Of a stretch of DNA of 51,210 nt, positions 28,641 to 36,449 are shown piece after piece (the first letter of the stretch is position 1; the number at the start of each line of letters is the position of its first letter). The translations under genes were made by a program, and so were the position numbers. The notes beneath the pieces were generated by a model, which saw only the letters and a program-made list of their open reading frames with translations, was not told the DNA's origin and did not search any database. This DNA is from Ilumatobacteraceae bacterium (GTDB lineage Bacteria; Actinomycetota; Acidimicrobiia; Acidimicrobiales; Iamiaceae): the NCBI GenBank assembly GCA_025463265.1, contig JAOBWH010000167.1:1-51210 (forward strand). Direction: 5' to 3'.

Positions 28641-29057
28641 TCAGCGCGGCCCGCCGGGCGTGTGATCGCGCTCCGCCTGCGGCAGCGAGCACTGAGCCGT
28701 GCCGCCCGGCATGCGGTGGCGGTTGCGGGCGACACACCGGTACACGGGCCAGGCCAGGACGAGCGTCGGCCGCAGACCCAGCACCCGCCCGCACCAGCGC
28801 CAGAACCCGGCGGTGCTCGATCGCAGCAGGCCTCCGATCGCCTCGGGCCCGTGGGTGCGGCGGAGCGTCACATCGACCAGCACGACGGCGACATCGACCT
28901 CGTCGAGGGTGGCGCCGAGCGGACCGAGATCGGTCCACTGCCACGGCTCGATCGCCACGGGAGTCGGCACGTGACCGGTCAGCCAGCGGGCGCACGAGGA
29001 GCAGAACGCGCAGTCGCCGTCGAAGAGGAAGACGGGCGGGGACACGGTGTTCGGCAC
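28641..29057 (-). CDS. DCC family (DUF393) thiol-disulfide oxidoreductase-like protein
   Basis: 138 residues, GTG start. The DCC motif FDGDCAFCSSCARWL is at about residues 11-25, giving a CxxC redox pair plus a third Cys. The rest has the usual GLRPTLVLAWPVYRCVARNRHR end. Family members are small thioredoxin-fold-like proteins of unknown substrate. A CAGACT element six bases before the GTG could be a leaderless promoter. It is divergent from prfB (82-base gap). Confidence 0.82.
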   Translation of the reverse strand: MPNTVSPPVFLFDGDCAFCSSCARWLTGHVPTPVAIEPWQWTDLGPLGATLDEVDVAVVLVDVTLRRTHGPEAIGGLLRSSTAGFWRWCGRVLGLRPTLVLAWPVYRCVARNRHRMPGGTAQCSLPQAERDHTPGGPR

Positions 29058-29139
29058 GGTGCCAGTCTGGCGCTGCCGACGGCGGTCCGGGCGATCGGGT
29101 TGCCCGGACCCGGCGGTGATCGGGCAGGATCAAGAGACC

Positions 29140-30249
29140 ATGCGAGACGTCAGCGACGACACCAGCGCCCTGCGCAAGCGGCTCAGCGAAGCAGCCGTGT
29201 ACCTCAAGATCGACGAGCTGCGCGCCCGGCAGCCCCAGCTCGAGACCGAGGCGTCGCGTCCCGATCTGTGGGACGACGCCGACCAGGCTCGCAGGATCAC
29301 CGGTGAGCTGTCCTCGGTCAACGACGACCTCGAGCACTACGACGGGCTCGCGGAGCGCATCGAGGAGGTCGAGACGCTCGCCGAGCTGGCCGAGGAGGAG
29401 GACGACGACTCGGTCACCTCCGAGATCGAGGCGGCGCTCACGTCGCTCGCCGCGGACTTCGGCGCCCTGGAGCTGCGCAGCCTGTTCACCGGTGAGCACG
29501 ACGAGCTCGACGTCATCGCCGAGATCCAGGCCGGCGAGGGCGGGGCCGACTCCCAGGACTGGGCCAACATGTTGCTGCGCATGTACCTCCGCTGGGCCGA
29601 GCGCAAGGGCCTCGACACCGAGCTGGAGAACGTGTCCGCCGGGTCCGAGGCCGGCATCTCCTCCGCCACCTTCTTGGTCAAGGGCCGCTACGCGTACGGG
29701 CTGATGCGCTCCGAGCACGGCGTCCACCGCCTGGTCCGCATGAGCCCGTTCAACGCCCAGGGCAAGCGCCAGACCGCGTTCGCCGCGCTCAAGGTCACCC
29801 CGTTCCTCGAAGACGTGCCCGACATCGTCATCGAGGACAAGGACCTGCGGGTCGACACCTACCGGTCGTCGGGTGCCGGCGGCCAGCACGTCAACGTCAC
29901 CGACTCGGCGGTGCGCCTCACCCACCTTCCCACGGGCGTGGTCACCACCTGCCAGAACCAGCGCAGCCAGCACCAGAACAAGGACAAGGCGATGCAGTAC
30001 CTCAAGGCCAAGCTGGCCGAGCTGCAGCGCCAGGAGCGCCAGGCCGAGCTCGACGCCATCCGCGGCGTCCAGCACTCGGTCGGCTTCGGCTCCCAGATCC
30101 GCTCCTACGTGATGCAGCCGTACCAGATGGTCAAGGACCTCCGGACCGAGCACGAGACGGGCAACGTCGATGGCGTGCTCGACGGCGGCCTCGACGAGTT
30201 CATGGAGGCGTACCTCCGCTGGCAGCGCAGCCAGGCGCTCGAAGCCTGA
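29140..30249 (+). CDS. prfB: peptide chain release factor 2
   Basis: 369 residues from ATG 29140. It recognises UGA/UAA and releases the peptide. The tripeptide SPF in RMSPFNAQGKRQ is the RF2 stop-recognition motif (PxT in RF1) and the catalytic GGQ is in SSGAGGQHVNVTDSAVR near residue 248. The reading frame is uninterrupted, so the +1 programmed frameshift that autoregulates many RF2 genes is absent. ftsE and ftsX follow, as in mycobacteria (Rv3105c region). Confidence 0.96.
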   Translation: MRDVSDDTSALRKRLSEAAVYLKIDELRARQPQLETEASRPDLWDDADQARRITGELSSVNDDLEHYDGLAERIEEVETLAELAEEEDDDSVTSEIEAALTSLAADFGALELRSLFTGEHDELDVIAEIQAGEGGADSQDWANMLLRMYLRWAERKGLDTELENVSAGSEAGISSATFLVKGRYAYGLMRSEHGVHRLVRMSPFNAQGKRQTAFAALKVTPFLEDVPDIVIEDKDLRVDTYRSSGAGGQHVNVTDSAVRLTHLPTGVVTTCQNQRSQHQNKDKAMQYLKAKLAELQRQERQAELDAIRGVQHSVGFGSQIRSYVMQPYQMVKDLRTEHETGNVDGVLDGGLDEFMEAYLRWQRSQALEA

Positions 30250-30378
30250 CGGGAACCGCCAGGTCACGGCCGTGATCTGCGCCGGGTGCCGCGGAAGCGA
30301 CCGACCCCTGCGGTAACGTCGACTGGTGCTCTGGCGAGGGAGCAACGCCACACCGACCGACCCTGGGGTCCTCACGGA

Positions 30379-31056
30379 ATGATCAAGCTCGAAAACGTCT
30401 CGAAGGTCTTCAAGGGCGACGTCGTCGCCCTCCGGGAGGCCGATTGCGAGATCAACAAGGGCGAGTTCGTGTTCCTCGTCGGCCCTTCCGGATCGGGCAA
30501 GAGCACCATGATCCGCCTGCTCAACAAGCAGGAGGAGCCCAGCAGCGGCAACATCTTCGTGGCCGGCAAGGACATCGGGACGCTCAACAGCTGGAAGGTC
30601 CCGTTCCTGCGCCGCAACATCGGCTGCGTCTTCCAGGACTACAAGCTCCTCACCAACAAGACGGTGTACGAGAACGTGGCGTTCGCGCTGGAGGTCATCG
30701 GCCGCCCCCGCCACGTCATCAAGACCCAGGTCCCCGCCATCCTCGAACTGGTCGGCCTGGCCAAGAAGCACAAGAACTACCCCGACGAGCTCTCCGGTGG
30801 CGAGCAGCAGCGCGTGTCCATCGCCCGGGCGTTCGTGAACCGGCCGCTGATCCTGCTGGCCGACGAGCCCACCGGCAACCTGGACCCGGCCACCTCGGTC
30901 GGCATCATGCGCCTGCTGGACCGCATCAACCGCACCGGCACCACCGTGGTGATGGCCACCCACGACCGCAGCATCGTCGACACCATGCGGCGCCGCGTGA
31001 TCGAGCTCGACCGCGGCTCGATCATCCGCGACCAGGCCCGCGGCGTCTACGAGTAA
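30379..31056 (+). CDS. ftsE: cell division ATP-binding protein FtsE
   Basis: 225 residues from ATG 30379 ([14 protein letters not shown]), the family start; an in-frame GTG region upstream is not conserved. Walker [10 protein letters not shown] near residue 36, Q-loop FQDYKLL, signature LSGGEQQR near 138 and Walker [12 protein letters not shown] near 160. With FtsX it forms an ABC-like complex that activates peptidoglycan hydrolases at the septum. ftsX starts 17 bases later. Confidence 0.96.
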   Translation: MIKLENVSKVFKGDVVALREADCEINKGEFVFLVGPSGSGKSTMIRLLNKQEEPSSGNIFVAGKDIGTLNSWKVPFLRRNIGCVFQDYKLLTNKTVYENVAFALEVIGRPRHVIKTQVPAILELVGLAKKHKNYPDELSGGEQQRVSIARAFVNRPLILLADEPTGNLDPATSVGIMRLLDRINRTGTTVVMATHDRSIVDTMRRRVIELDRGSIIRDQARGVYE

Positions 31057-31073
31057 GGCAGCGAGGCACCCCC

Positions 31074-31970
31074 ATGGCCATCAACGGCAACTACGTCTTC
31101 CGAGAGACCGCGGCGAACCTGACCCGCAACATCACGCTCACCGTCGCGTCGGTCCTCACCGTCTTCATCTCGCTGTCCATCGTCGGCGCCACCGTCCTGG
31201 TCCGTCAGGGCGCGCAGAACCTGACCCGCCAGTTCGAGAACGGCGTCGAGTTCATCGTCTACGTCGAACCCGACGCGTCCGAGTCGCAGCTGGCCGAGGT
31301 CCGCACGTCGCTGCAGGACAACCCCGGCATCGCCGAGGCCACCTACATCGACCGTGACGAGACCTACGCGGACTTCAAGCAGCTGTTCAAGGGTCAGGAC
31401 ACCATGCTCGAGAACGTCGGCCCCGCCGACCTCCCGACCAGCTTCCGGGTCCAGCCGAAGGACTCCAGCGTGGCCACCGTCCAGGGCCTCGTGAACTACT
31501 ACCGCAAGCAGCCCAACGTCTTCGAGGTCCGGGCTGCCACCGATGTCATCAAGCAGATGAAGGGCATGACGGACTTCGTCAACAAGCTCCTCTTCTTCTC
31601 CGCTGCGTTCCTGCTTGCCGCGTCGACGCTGCTCATCTTGAACACGATCCGCACCGCCATGTTCGCCCGGCGCCGCGAGATCGAGGTGATGAAGCTGGTG
31701 GGAGCCACCAACTGGTTCATCCGCGTCCCGTTCATGCTCGAGGGACTGGTCCAGGGACTGGTCGGCGGCGTGCTCGCCATCGGCGCGGTGTTCCTGGCCC
31801 GCAACTGGATCGACGAGCTGCTCGACAAGGGCCAGGGGCTCGAGCTCCTGCAGTCGTTCACCATCAACAGCAGCGACGTCCTCCAGGCCTGCCTGTGGGT
31901 CGGCATCACCGCCGTCGTGCTGTCCGTCGGTTCCTCGCTGATCGCCACCCGCCGCTTCCTCGACGTGTGA
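31074..31970 (+). CDS. ftsX: cell division membrane protein FtsX
   Basis: 298 residues from ATG 31074. Four membrane helices: about 23-45, 172-192, 222-243 and 270-290. The large external loop between helices 1 and 2 (about 46-165, with EFIVYVEPDASESQLAEV) is the part that binds hydrolase partners such as RipC. The motif LLILNTIRTAMFARRREIEVMKLVGATNWFIR is the family's cytoplasmic coupling region that contacts FtsE. In mycobacteria smpB follows ftsX; here a PrmC-related gene on the other strand follows instead and smpB is 10 kb away. Confidence 0.96.
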   Translation: MAINGNYVFRETAANLTRNITLTVASVLTVFISLSIVGATVLVRQGAQNLTRQFENGVEFIVYVEPDASESQLAEVRTSLQDNPGIAEATYIDRDETYADFKQLFKGQDTMLENVGPADLPTSFRVQPKDSSVATVQGLVNYYRKQPNVFEVRAATDVIKQMKGMTDFVNKLLFFSAAFLLAASTLLILNTIRTAMFARRREIEVMKLVGATNWFIRVPFMLEGLVQGLVGGVLAIGAVFLARNWIDELLDKGQGLELLQSFTINSSDVLQACLWVGITAVVLSVGSSLIATRRFLDV

Positions 31971-32753
31971 TCATCCCGGGGCCCGCAGGCGGGCCTCGAT
32001 GCTGCGGGGGTCGCCTTCCTCGTCGGTTCGGACCTCGATGCGGTCGAAGGCCCTGGCTCGCAGGCTCGGTTCGAGGTGGGCGGGTTGGTTCCCGCCGAGC
32101 TCCAGGAGGAGCCAGCCCCCGGGGCTGAGGATCCGGCTGGCGGCCTCCACGGCTCGGTCGAGGACCTCGGTGCCACCGGGGCCGCCGTCGAGCGCGGCGG
32201 TCGGCTCGTGGGCCCGGACATCTCGCTGCAGGAGGTGGAGGGACTCGGTGGGGACGTACGGCACCACGGCGGTGACGACGTCCGCCCGTCCGGTCATCTC
32301 CGGGGGGAGCGGCTGGGCCAGGTCGCCCTGGTGGGCGTCGACCCCGTTCGCACGGGCGCAGGCCACCGCCGCGGGGTCCAGGTCGGTCGCCATGACCTGC
32401 GCCGAGGGCTGGCGCCGGGAGAGGACCACGGCGATGGCGCCCGACCCCGTGCAGAGGTCGACGGCGGTGCCGCCGGGCGGGAGGCGGGCCACGGCCGCCT
32501 CCGCCATCGCCTGGGTCTGGGGGCGCGGGACGTAGACCCCGGGGTGGACGAGGATGGTCTCGCCGCAGAACACCGTGGTCCCGGTGATCCAGGCCAGCGG
32601 CTCGCCGCTGGTGCGGCGCTGGACGAAGGCGCGGAGCTGATCCTCATCGCCGTCTGCCGCAGCGCTGAGCTCCGCGGCCTCGGCGGTGGGCGCGAGGAAG
32701 CCGGCACGGGCCAGTTCGTCGATCGCAGCGTCGATGTCGGCGGGGCGGATCAC
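31971..32753 (-). CDS. PrmC-related protein N5-glutamine methyltransferase family (VVPY variant)
   Basis: 260 residues from GTG 32753 (VIRPADIDAAIDELARAGF). The SAM-binding Rossmann fold is clear (AVDLCTGSGAIAVVLSRR, MATDLDPAAVACARAN). The catalytic NPPY of PrmC/HemK reads VVPY, in the context VVPYVPTESL, followed by RAHEPTAALDGGPGGTEVL. The PYVPT context matches the actinobacterial PrmC-related group (TIGR03704-like, often NAPYVPT), not PrmC itself; even so, loss of the Asn is unusual because it binds the substrate Gln. Release factor methylation is therefore not assured. It abuts ftsX stop to stop. Confidence 0.78.
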   Translation of the reverse strand: MIRPADIDAAIDELARAGFLAPTAEAAELSAAADGDEDQLRAFVQRRTSGEPLAWITGTTVFCGETILVHPGVYVPRPQTQAMAEAAVARLPPGGTAVDLCTGSGAIAVVLSRRQPSAQVMATDLDPAAVACARANGVDAHQGDLAQPLPPEMTGRADVVTAVVPYVPTESLHLLQRDVRAHEPTAALDGGPGGTEVLDRAVEAASRILSPGGWLLLELGGNQPAHLEPSLRARAFDRIEVRTDEEGDPRSIEARLRAPG

Positions 32754-32775
32754 GCCTCCACCCTTGCCGAGCGAG

Positions 32776-34020
32776 CTAGAGCGAGACGGGAAGGTCGTCG
32801 TAGCCGCGCAGCACGATGCGCTGGTTGTGGGTGGGCGCGCCGGCCCGGTCGATGTCCGGGAAGCGGCGGACCAGGCGGCCGATGGCCTCCTGGCCTTCCA
32901 GCCGGGCGAGCGCCGCCCCGAGGCAGTGGTGGACACCGGAGCCGAACGAGACGTGCTCGCGGGCCTCGGCGCGGTCGAGGCGCAGCTCTGCGGCATCGGG
33001 ACCGAACTTGCGGGGGTCCCGGTTGGCCGCGCCCAGGCAGGTCATGACCAGCTCGTTCGGCTCGATCGCGACCCCTGCGATCTCCAGCGGCTCCAGCGCG
33101 ATGCGTCGGGAGAACTGGACCGGGCTGTCGAAGCGGAGGAGCTCCTCGACGGCGTTGGCGTCGAGCGAGGGATCGGCTGCCAGGCGGCGGAGCTGCTCGG
33201 GGTGGTCGAGCAGGGCGTTCACGCCGTTGCCGATCAGGTTCACCGTGGTCTCGTGCCCGGCGAGGAACAGCAGCATCACGTTCTCGAGCAGCTCGGCGTC
33301 GCTGAGCACGTCGCCGCCCTCCTCGGCCTCGATCATCGCCGTCAGCAGGTCGTCGTCGTCCCGGGTGCGCTTCCAGGCGATGGCCTCGGCGATGACGCCG
33401 CGCATGTTCACCGACGCATCGATGATCTCGTCGGGGTGCTGCATCGCGAGCAGGGGGTCGAGCACCTGGGTGATGGTGTGCGACCACGCTCGCAGCTGCA
33501 GGGTGTCGCCGCCCTCCGGCATCCCCAGCATGTCGTTGATGACGGCGAAGGGGAGCGGGAACGCCAGCTCCCCGATGAGGTCGATGGGCTCGCTGCGGCC
33601 GGCGAGGTCATCGAGGATGGCGTCGACCTGCTCGCCGGCGGTGGAGCGGATCCGTTCAACGGCCCGAGGGGTGAACGCCTTGGCGACCAGCTTGCGGATG
33701 CGGGTGTGGTCCGGAGGGTCGATGTTGAGGATGGCCAGGCTGCGCTCGATGGGCGGGGCCCCCTGGGCGGCGCGCCGCTCGTTCATCTGCTCGCGGCGGC
33801 TCGGCCCTTCGAGGGAGATGTTGCGGTCCTCGACGCTGGTGCCGGGCTTGCGCAGCAGCGTGTGGACGTCGTCCCACCGGGTGATCAGCCACGGCCCGAG
33901 GGCGGTCTGGCTGATGGCGTCGGCCTCGCGGATGGCCGCGTACTGTGCGTACGGGTCGTCGTAGAACCCCGGCTCGAACGGGTTGAGCCCGATCACGGTC
34001 GTCGGTGCGGGATCGCTCAT
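32776..34020 (-). CDS. cytochrome P450
   Basis: 414 residues. I-helix oxygen-activation motif LFLAGHETT near residue 240, K-helix ExxR in EELLRF, and the heme loop FGSGVHHCLGAAL with axial Cys at 366. Soluble bacterial class I P450 needing ferredoxin and reductase; neither is adjacent. N-terminus MSDPAPTTVIGLNPFEPGFYDDPYAQYAAIRE is typical of actinobacterial CYPs. A TATCGT element seven bases before the ATG suggests a leaderless transcript. Divergent from an Ltp2-like thiolase + DUF35 pair, so a role in sterol or branched lipid breakdown is plausible (inference). Confidence 0.92.
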   Translation of the reverse strand: MSDPAPTTVIGLNPFEPGFYDDPYAQYAAIREADAISQTALGPWLITRWDDVHTLLRKPGTSVEDRNISLEGPSRREQMNERRAAQGAPPIERSLAILNIDPPDHTRIRKLVAKAFTPRAVERIRSTAGEQVDAILDDLAGRSEPIDLIGELAFPLPFAVINDMLGMPEGGDTLQLRAWSHTITQVLDPLLAMQHPDEIIDASVNMRGVIAEAIAWKRTRDDDDLLTAMIEAEEGGDVLSDAELLENVMLLFLAGHETTVNLIGNGVNALLDHPEQLRRLAADPSLDANAVEELLRFDSPVQFSRRIALEPLEIAGVAIEPNELVMTCLGAANRDPRKFGPDAAELRLDRAEAREHVSFGSGVHHCLGAALARLEGQEAIGRLVRRFPDIDRAGAPTHNQRIVLRGYDDLPVSL

Positions 34021-34027
34021 GGTGCAG

Positions 34028-34033
34028 ACGATA
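34028..34033 (-). promoter_or_regulatory. -10 element of the P450 gene (leaderless)
   Basis: TATCGT on the minus strand, seven bases before ATG 34020. Confidence 0.45.
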
Positions 34034-34050
34034 CCGTGGCCGCACAGTTG

Positions 34051-34067
34051 TTGCAGTAGGAGTGCAA
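34051..34067. promoter_or_regulatory. small inverted repeat between divergent P450 and thiolase genes
   Basis: TTGCA-N7-TGCAA, covering the AGGAG ribosome binding site of the thiolase. Could be an operator; short arms make it uncertain. Confidence 0.25.
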
Positions 34068-34070
34068 AGA

Positions 34071-35258
34071 GTGGTGGATCGAACGATGCGAGGCGCAGCG
34101 GCCATCGTCGGGGTGGCGGACGCCGTATCGCCCTCCGGCGAGCTCGAGGGCTCGGTGCGCGCCCTCGAGGTGCAGGTCATCCGCGAGGCCCTCGACGACG
34201 CCGGGCTGGCCATCGGCGACGTCGACGCGCTGTTCTCGTGCACTTCACCGGGGTGGGCGGCCTCGCTCGAGCTGGCCGAGTACCTCGGCATCGCGCCCCG
34301 CTGGACCGACTCCACGCAGACCGGCGGGGCCAGCTTCGAGATCCACGTGCAGCACGCCGCCGCTGCCATCGCCCTCGGCCTGTGCGATGTGGCGGTCGTG
34401 GTGTACGCCGCCACGCCCCGGTCCTCGTTCAAGCGCGGCCAGGGCGGCTTCGGCAGCCGGCAGAGCCAGCCGGGACCCACGCCGTCGGCCGAGTGGGAGC
34501 AGCCCTACGCCATGCGCATGCCGATGGGCGCCTACGCCCTGGCCGCCAGCCGGCACATGCACGAGTTCGGCACCACCTCGGAGCAGCTGGCGCAGATCGC
34601 GGTCGACACCCGCGGGTGGGCGGCCATGAACCCGAGGGCCCGCCTGCGGGACCCCATCACCGTCGACGATGTCCTCGCCTCGCCGATGCAGGCGTCGCCG
34701 CTGCACAAGCTCGACTGCTGCCTCGTCACCGACGGGGCGGGTGCGGTGGTGCTCACCAGCACCGACCGGGCACGGAGCCTCCGCAAGGCGCCCGCGCTCG
34801 TCCTCGGCACCGGCACCTGCCACACCCACGCCATGATCAGCGAGATGCCCGATCTCACCACCACGGGCGCTGCCGTCTCGGGGCCGCTGGCCTTCGCCGA
34901 GGCCGGCCTCACCCCGGCCGACGTCGACGTCGCCCAGATCTACGACTCGTTCACCATCACGGTGCTGCTCCTCCTGGAGGACCTCGGGTTCTGCCCGAAG
35001 GGCGAGGGCGGGGCGTTCGTCGCCGACGGGATCTTGGCCCCCGGCGGGGCGCTGCCGTCGAACACCACGGGCGGCGGTCTGGCCTACACCCATCCCGGGA
35101 TGTTCGGGATCTTCCTGCTGGTGGAGGCGGTCCGCCAGCTGCGAGGGGAGTGCGGACCCCGGCAGGTCGAGGGAGCCGAGGTCGCGCTCGCCCACGGCAG
35201 CGGCGGGGTGCTGTCGGCCATGTCCACCATCATCCTCGGCACGGAGGCCACGGCATGA
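34071..35258 (+). CDS. thiolase-fold lipid-transfer/aldolase protein (Ltp2-like, no catalytic Cys)
   Basis: 395 residues from GTG 34071, which has AGGAG eight bases upstream; GTG 34074 and ATG 34086 are alternatives. Thiolase fold (AIVGVADAV, DVDALFSC, GGASFEIHVQHAAAA, AQIYDSFTITV, HGSGGVLS) but the acyl Cys position lies in GGASFEI, so it cannot act as a normal thiolase. This is the state of Ltp2-type enzymes, retro-aldolases that use Tyr residues and work with a DUF35 partner in steroid side-chain breakdown. Tyr residues in IYDSFT and AYTHPGM could serve. The DUF35 gene follows with an ATGA overlap. Confidence 0.85.
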   Translation: MVDRTMRGAAAIVGVADAVSPSGELEGSVRALEVQVIREALDDAGLAIGDVDALFSCTSPGWAASLELAEYLGIAPRWTDSTQTGGASFEIHVQHAAAAIALGLCDVAVVVYAATPRSSFKRGQGGFGSRQSQPGPTPSAEWEQPYAMRMPMGAYALAASRHMHEFGTTSEQLAQIAVDTRGWAAMNPRARLRDPITVDDVLASPMQASPLHKLDCCLVTDGAGAVVLTSTDRARSLRKAPALVLGTGTCHTHAMISEMPDLTTTGAAVSGPLAFAEAGLTPADVDVAQIYDSFTITVLLLLEDLGFCPKGEGGAFVADGILAPGGALPSNTTGGGLAYTHPGMFGIFLLVEAVRQLRGECGPRQVEGAEVALAHGSGGVLSAMSTIILGTEATA

Positions 35259-35704
35259 GCGAGCCGCTCGTCATCGCCGCCCCCGAGGGCGCACCCGACC
35301 GCCAGCAGCCCCCGGTTTCCCCGGCCGCCGAACCGTTCTGGGAGGCCACCCGGACGTGCTCGCTGGTCATCCAGTGGTGCTGCGCCTGCGAACGGGCCAT
35401 CCACTTCCCCCGCGAAGCCTGCCCGGCCTGCCTCGGCACCGACCTGGAGTTCCGCCCCGCCGCAGGAACCGGCACGGTCTACGCCTGCAGCGAGATGCCC
35501 GCGCCCGGGAACCCCGGCATGAAGGGCCGGGCGCCCTACGTCGTGGCCCTCGTCGACCTGCCTGAAGGCGTCCGCCTCCTGAGCAGCGTCGTCCGGGCCG
35601 ACGGCGCCCCAGAGGTTGCGGAGGCCGCCGTCGGCGACGCCGTGCGGGTGGCGTGGGAACCGCTCGCCGACGGGCGCCACCTGCCGGTGTTCGTCCGGGC
35701 TTGA
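35255..35704 (+). CDS. Zn-ribbon/OB-fold DUF35 protein, partner of the upstream thiolase-fold protein
   Basis: 149 residues. A zinc ribbon with CxxC pairs (CCACER and CPACLG at about residues 42-61) is followed by an OB-fold (GTVYACSEM, KGRAPYVVALVDLPEGVRLLS, VGDAVRVAWEPL). In steroid-degrading actinobacteria the DUF35 domain of ChsH2 binds and activates the Ltp2 aldolase; here it is a separate chain encoded directly after the thiolase-fold gene, with coupled start and stop (ATGA). The hydratase (MaoC) half of that system is not adjacent. Confidence 0.88.
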   Translation: MSEPLVIAAPEGAPDRQQPPVSPAAEPFWEATRTCSLVIQWCCACERAIHFPREACPACLGTDLEFRPAAGTGTVYACSEMPAPGNPGMKGRAPYVVALVDLPEGVRLLSSVVRADGAPEVAEAAVGDAVRVAWEPLADGRHLPVFVRA

Positions 35705-35736
35705 TGGCGGGTTGCCCGGTTCTCCCCGGGTTCTGG

Positions 35737-35742
35737 CACAAT
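35737..35742 (+). promoter_or_regulatory. -10 element of carD
   Basis: CACAAT preceded by TGG; TTGCCC at 35712-35717 is a -35 candidate though with a long (19-base) spacer. Initiation would leave a leader of about 38 bases containing GGAG. Confidence 0.4.
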
Positions 35743-35786
35743 GGTTCGTCCCCATCGGTCGCCCCCGACCCTGGAACTGGAGTCTG

Positions 35787-36266
35787 ATGTCGTTCAAGGT
35801 CAACGATCGCGTGGTCTACCCCCACCACGGCGCCGCCATCATCAAGAAGAAGGTGAAGCGCGAGCTGGCCGGTGAGACCAAGGAGTACTTCGTGCTCGAG
35901 ATGGTCCACGGCGACCTCACGCTGTCGGTCCCCGTCGACAAGGCGGAGGAGGTGGGCATGCGCCCGCCCATCTCCAAGTCCGACGTCGATGACCTGTTCC
36001 GCCTGATCGCCAAGCGCGACGTGCGCGAGCCGGCGAACTGGTCCCGGCGGTTCAAGAACCACCAGGAGAAGATGAAGTCGGGCGACGTGTACCAGGTCGC
36101 CGAGGTCGTGCGGAACCTGGCGCTGCGCGAGAAGGGAAAGGGCCTCTCCACCGCGGAGAAGTCCATGCTCGAACGAGCCCGCGGCATCCTCGTCAGCGAG
36201 CTCAGCTTCGCCCTCAACGTCACCGAAGACGACGCCCTCGTCAAGCTCGAAAAGGGATTGGACTAG
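35787..36266 (+). CDS. carD: CarD family transcription regulator
   Basis: 159 residues from ATG 35787 with GGAG upstream. The N-terminal RNA-polymerase-interaction Tudor-like domain is at about 1-55 (MSFKVNDRVVYPHHGAAIIK, EYFVLEMVHGDLTLSVPVDKAEEVGMR) and the helical DNA-binding domain at about 60-159 with the conserved Trp in PANWSRRFKNHQEKM. CarD stabilises the open complex at rRNA and other promoters and is essential in mycobacteria. It stands alone here, with a hairpin-rich gap before the convergent desaturase. Confidence 0.95.
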   Translation: MSFKVNDRVVYPHHGAAIIKKKVKRELAGETKEYFVLEMVHGDLTLSVPVDKAEEVGMRPPISKSDVDDLFRLIAKRDVREPANWSRRFKNHQEKMKSGDVYQVAEVVRNLALREKGKGLSTAEKSMLERARGILVSELSFALNVTEDDALVKLEKGLD

Positions 36267-36420
36267 GGCTTCGCCCCCTCGTCACTCGCTTCGCTCCGTT
36301 CCTCGAACTGGAGGAACTCCTGACGTCGCTGCCTTCGCGCAGGGGCACGACTGCGTCGCACCCCTGCGAGTGCGGAGCCCCCCACACCCCCGAGCTCGCT
36401 TCGCTCGGACGACCCCTCGC
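36266..36420. terminator. hairpin-rich gap between convergent carD and desaturase genes
   Basis: This 183-base gap holds three hairpins: GGGC-TTC-GCCC starting in the carD stop codon; GTTCCTC (36298-36304) with GAGGAAC (36311-36317); and a compound hairpin at 36338-36368 with an 8-bp outer stem, matched CA/CA mismatch, 4-bp inner stem and TGC loop. Two copies of a CTCGCTTCGCTC-like sequence flank it (36284 and 36390 areas). Best read as a two-way terminator. Confidence 0.55.
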
Positions 36421-36449
36421 GCTCGCTGCGACAAGGCGGTTCCGGGGAC

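Noticed and set aside
29140-30249. Programmed +1 frameshift in prfB
   Set aside because: The whole RF2 is in one frame from ATG to stop; no in-frame early UGA is present.
30264-30275. Perfect palindrome TCACGGCCGTGA after prfB
   Set aside because: Only 12 bp with no loop and no link to a promoter or terminator; may be chance in GC-rich DNA.
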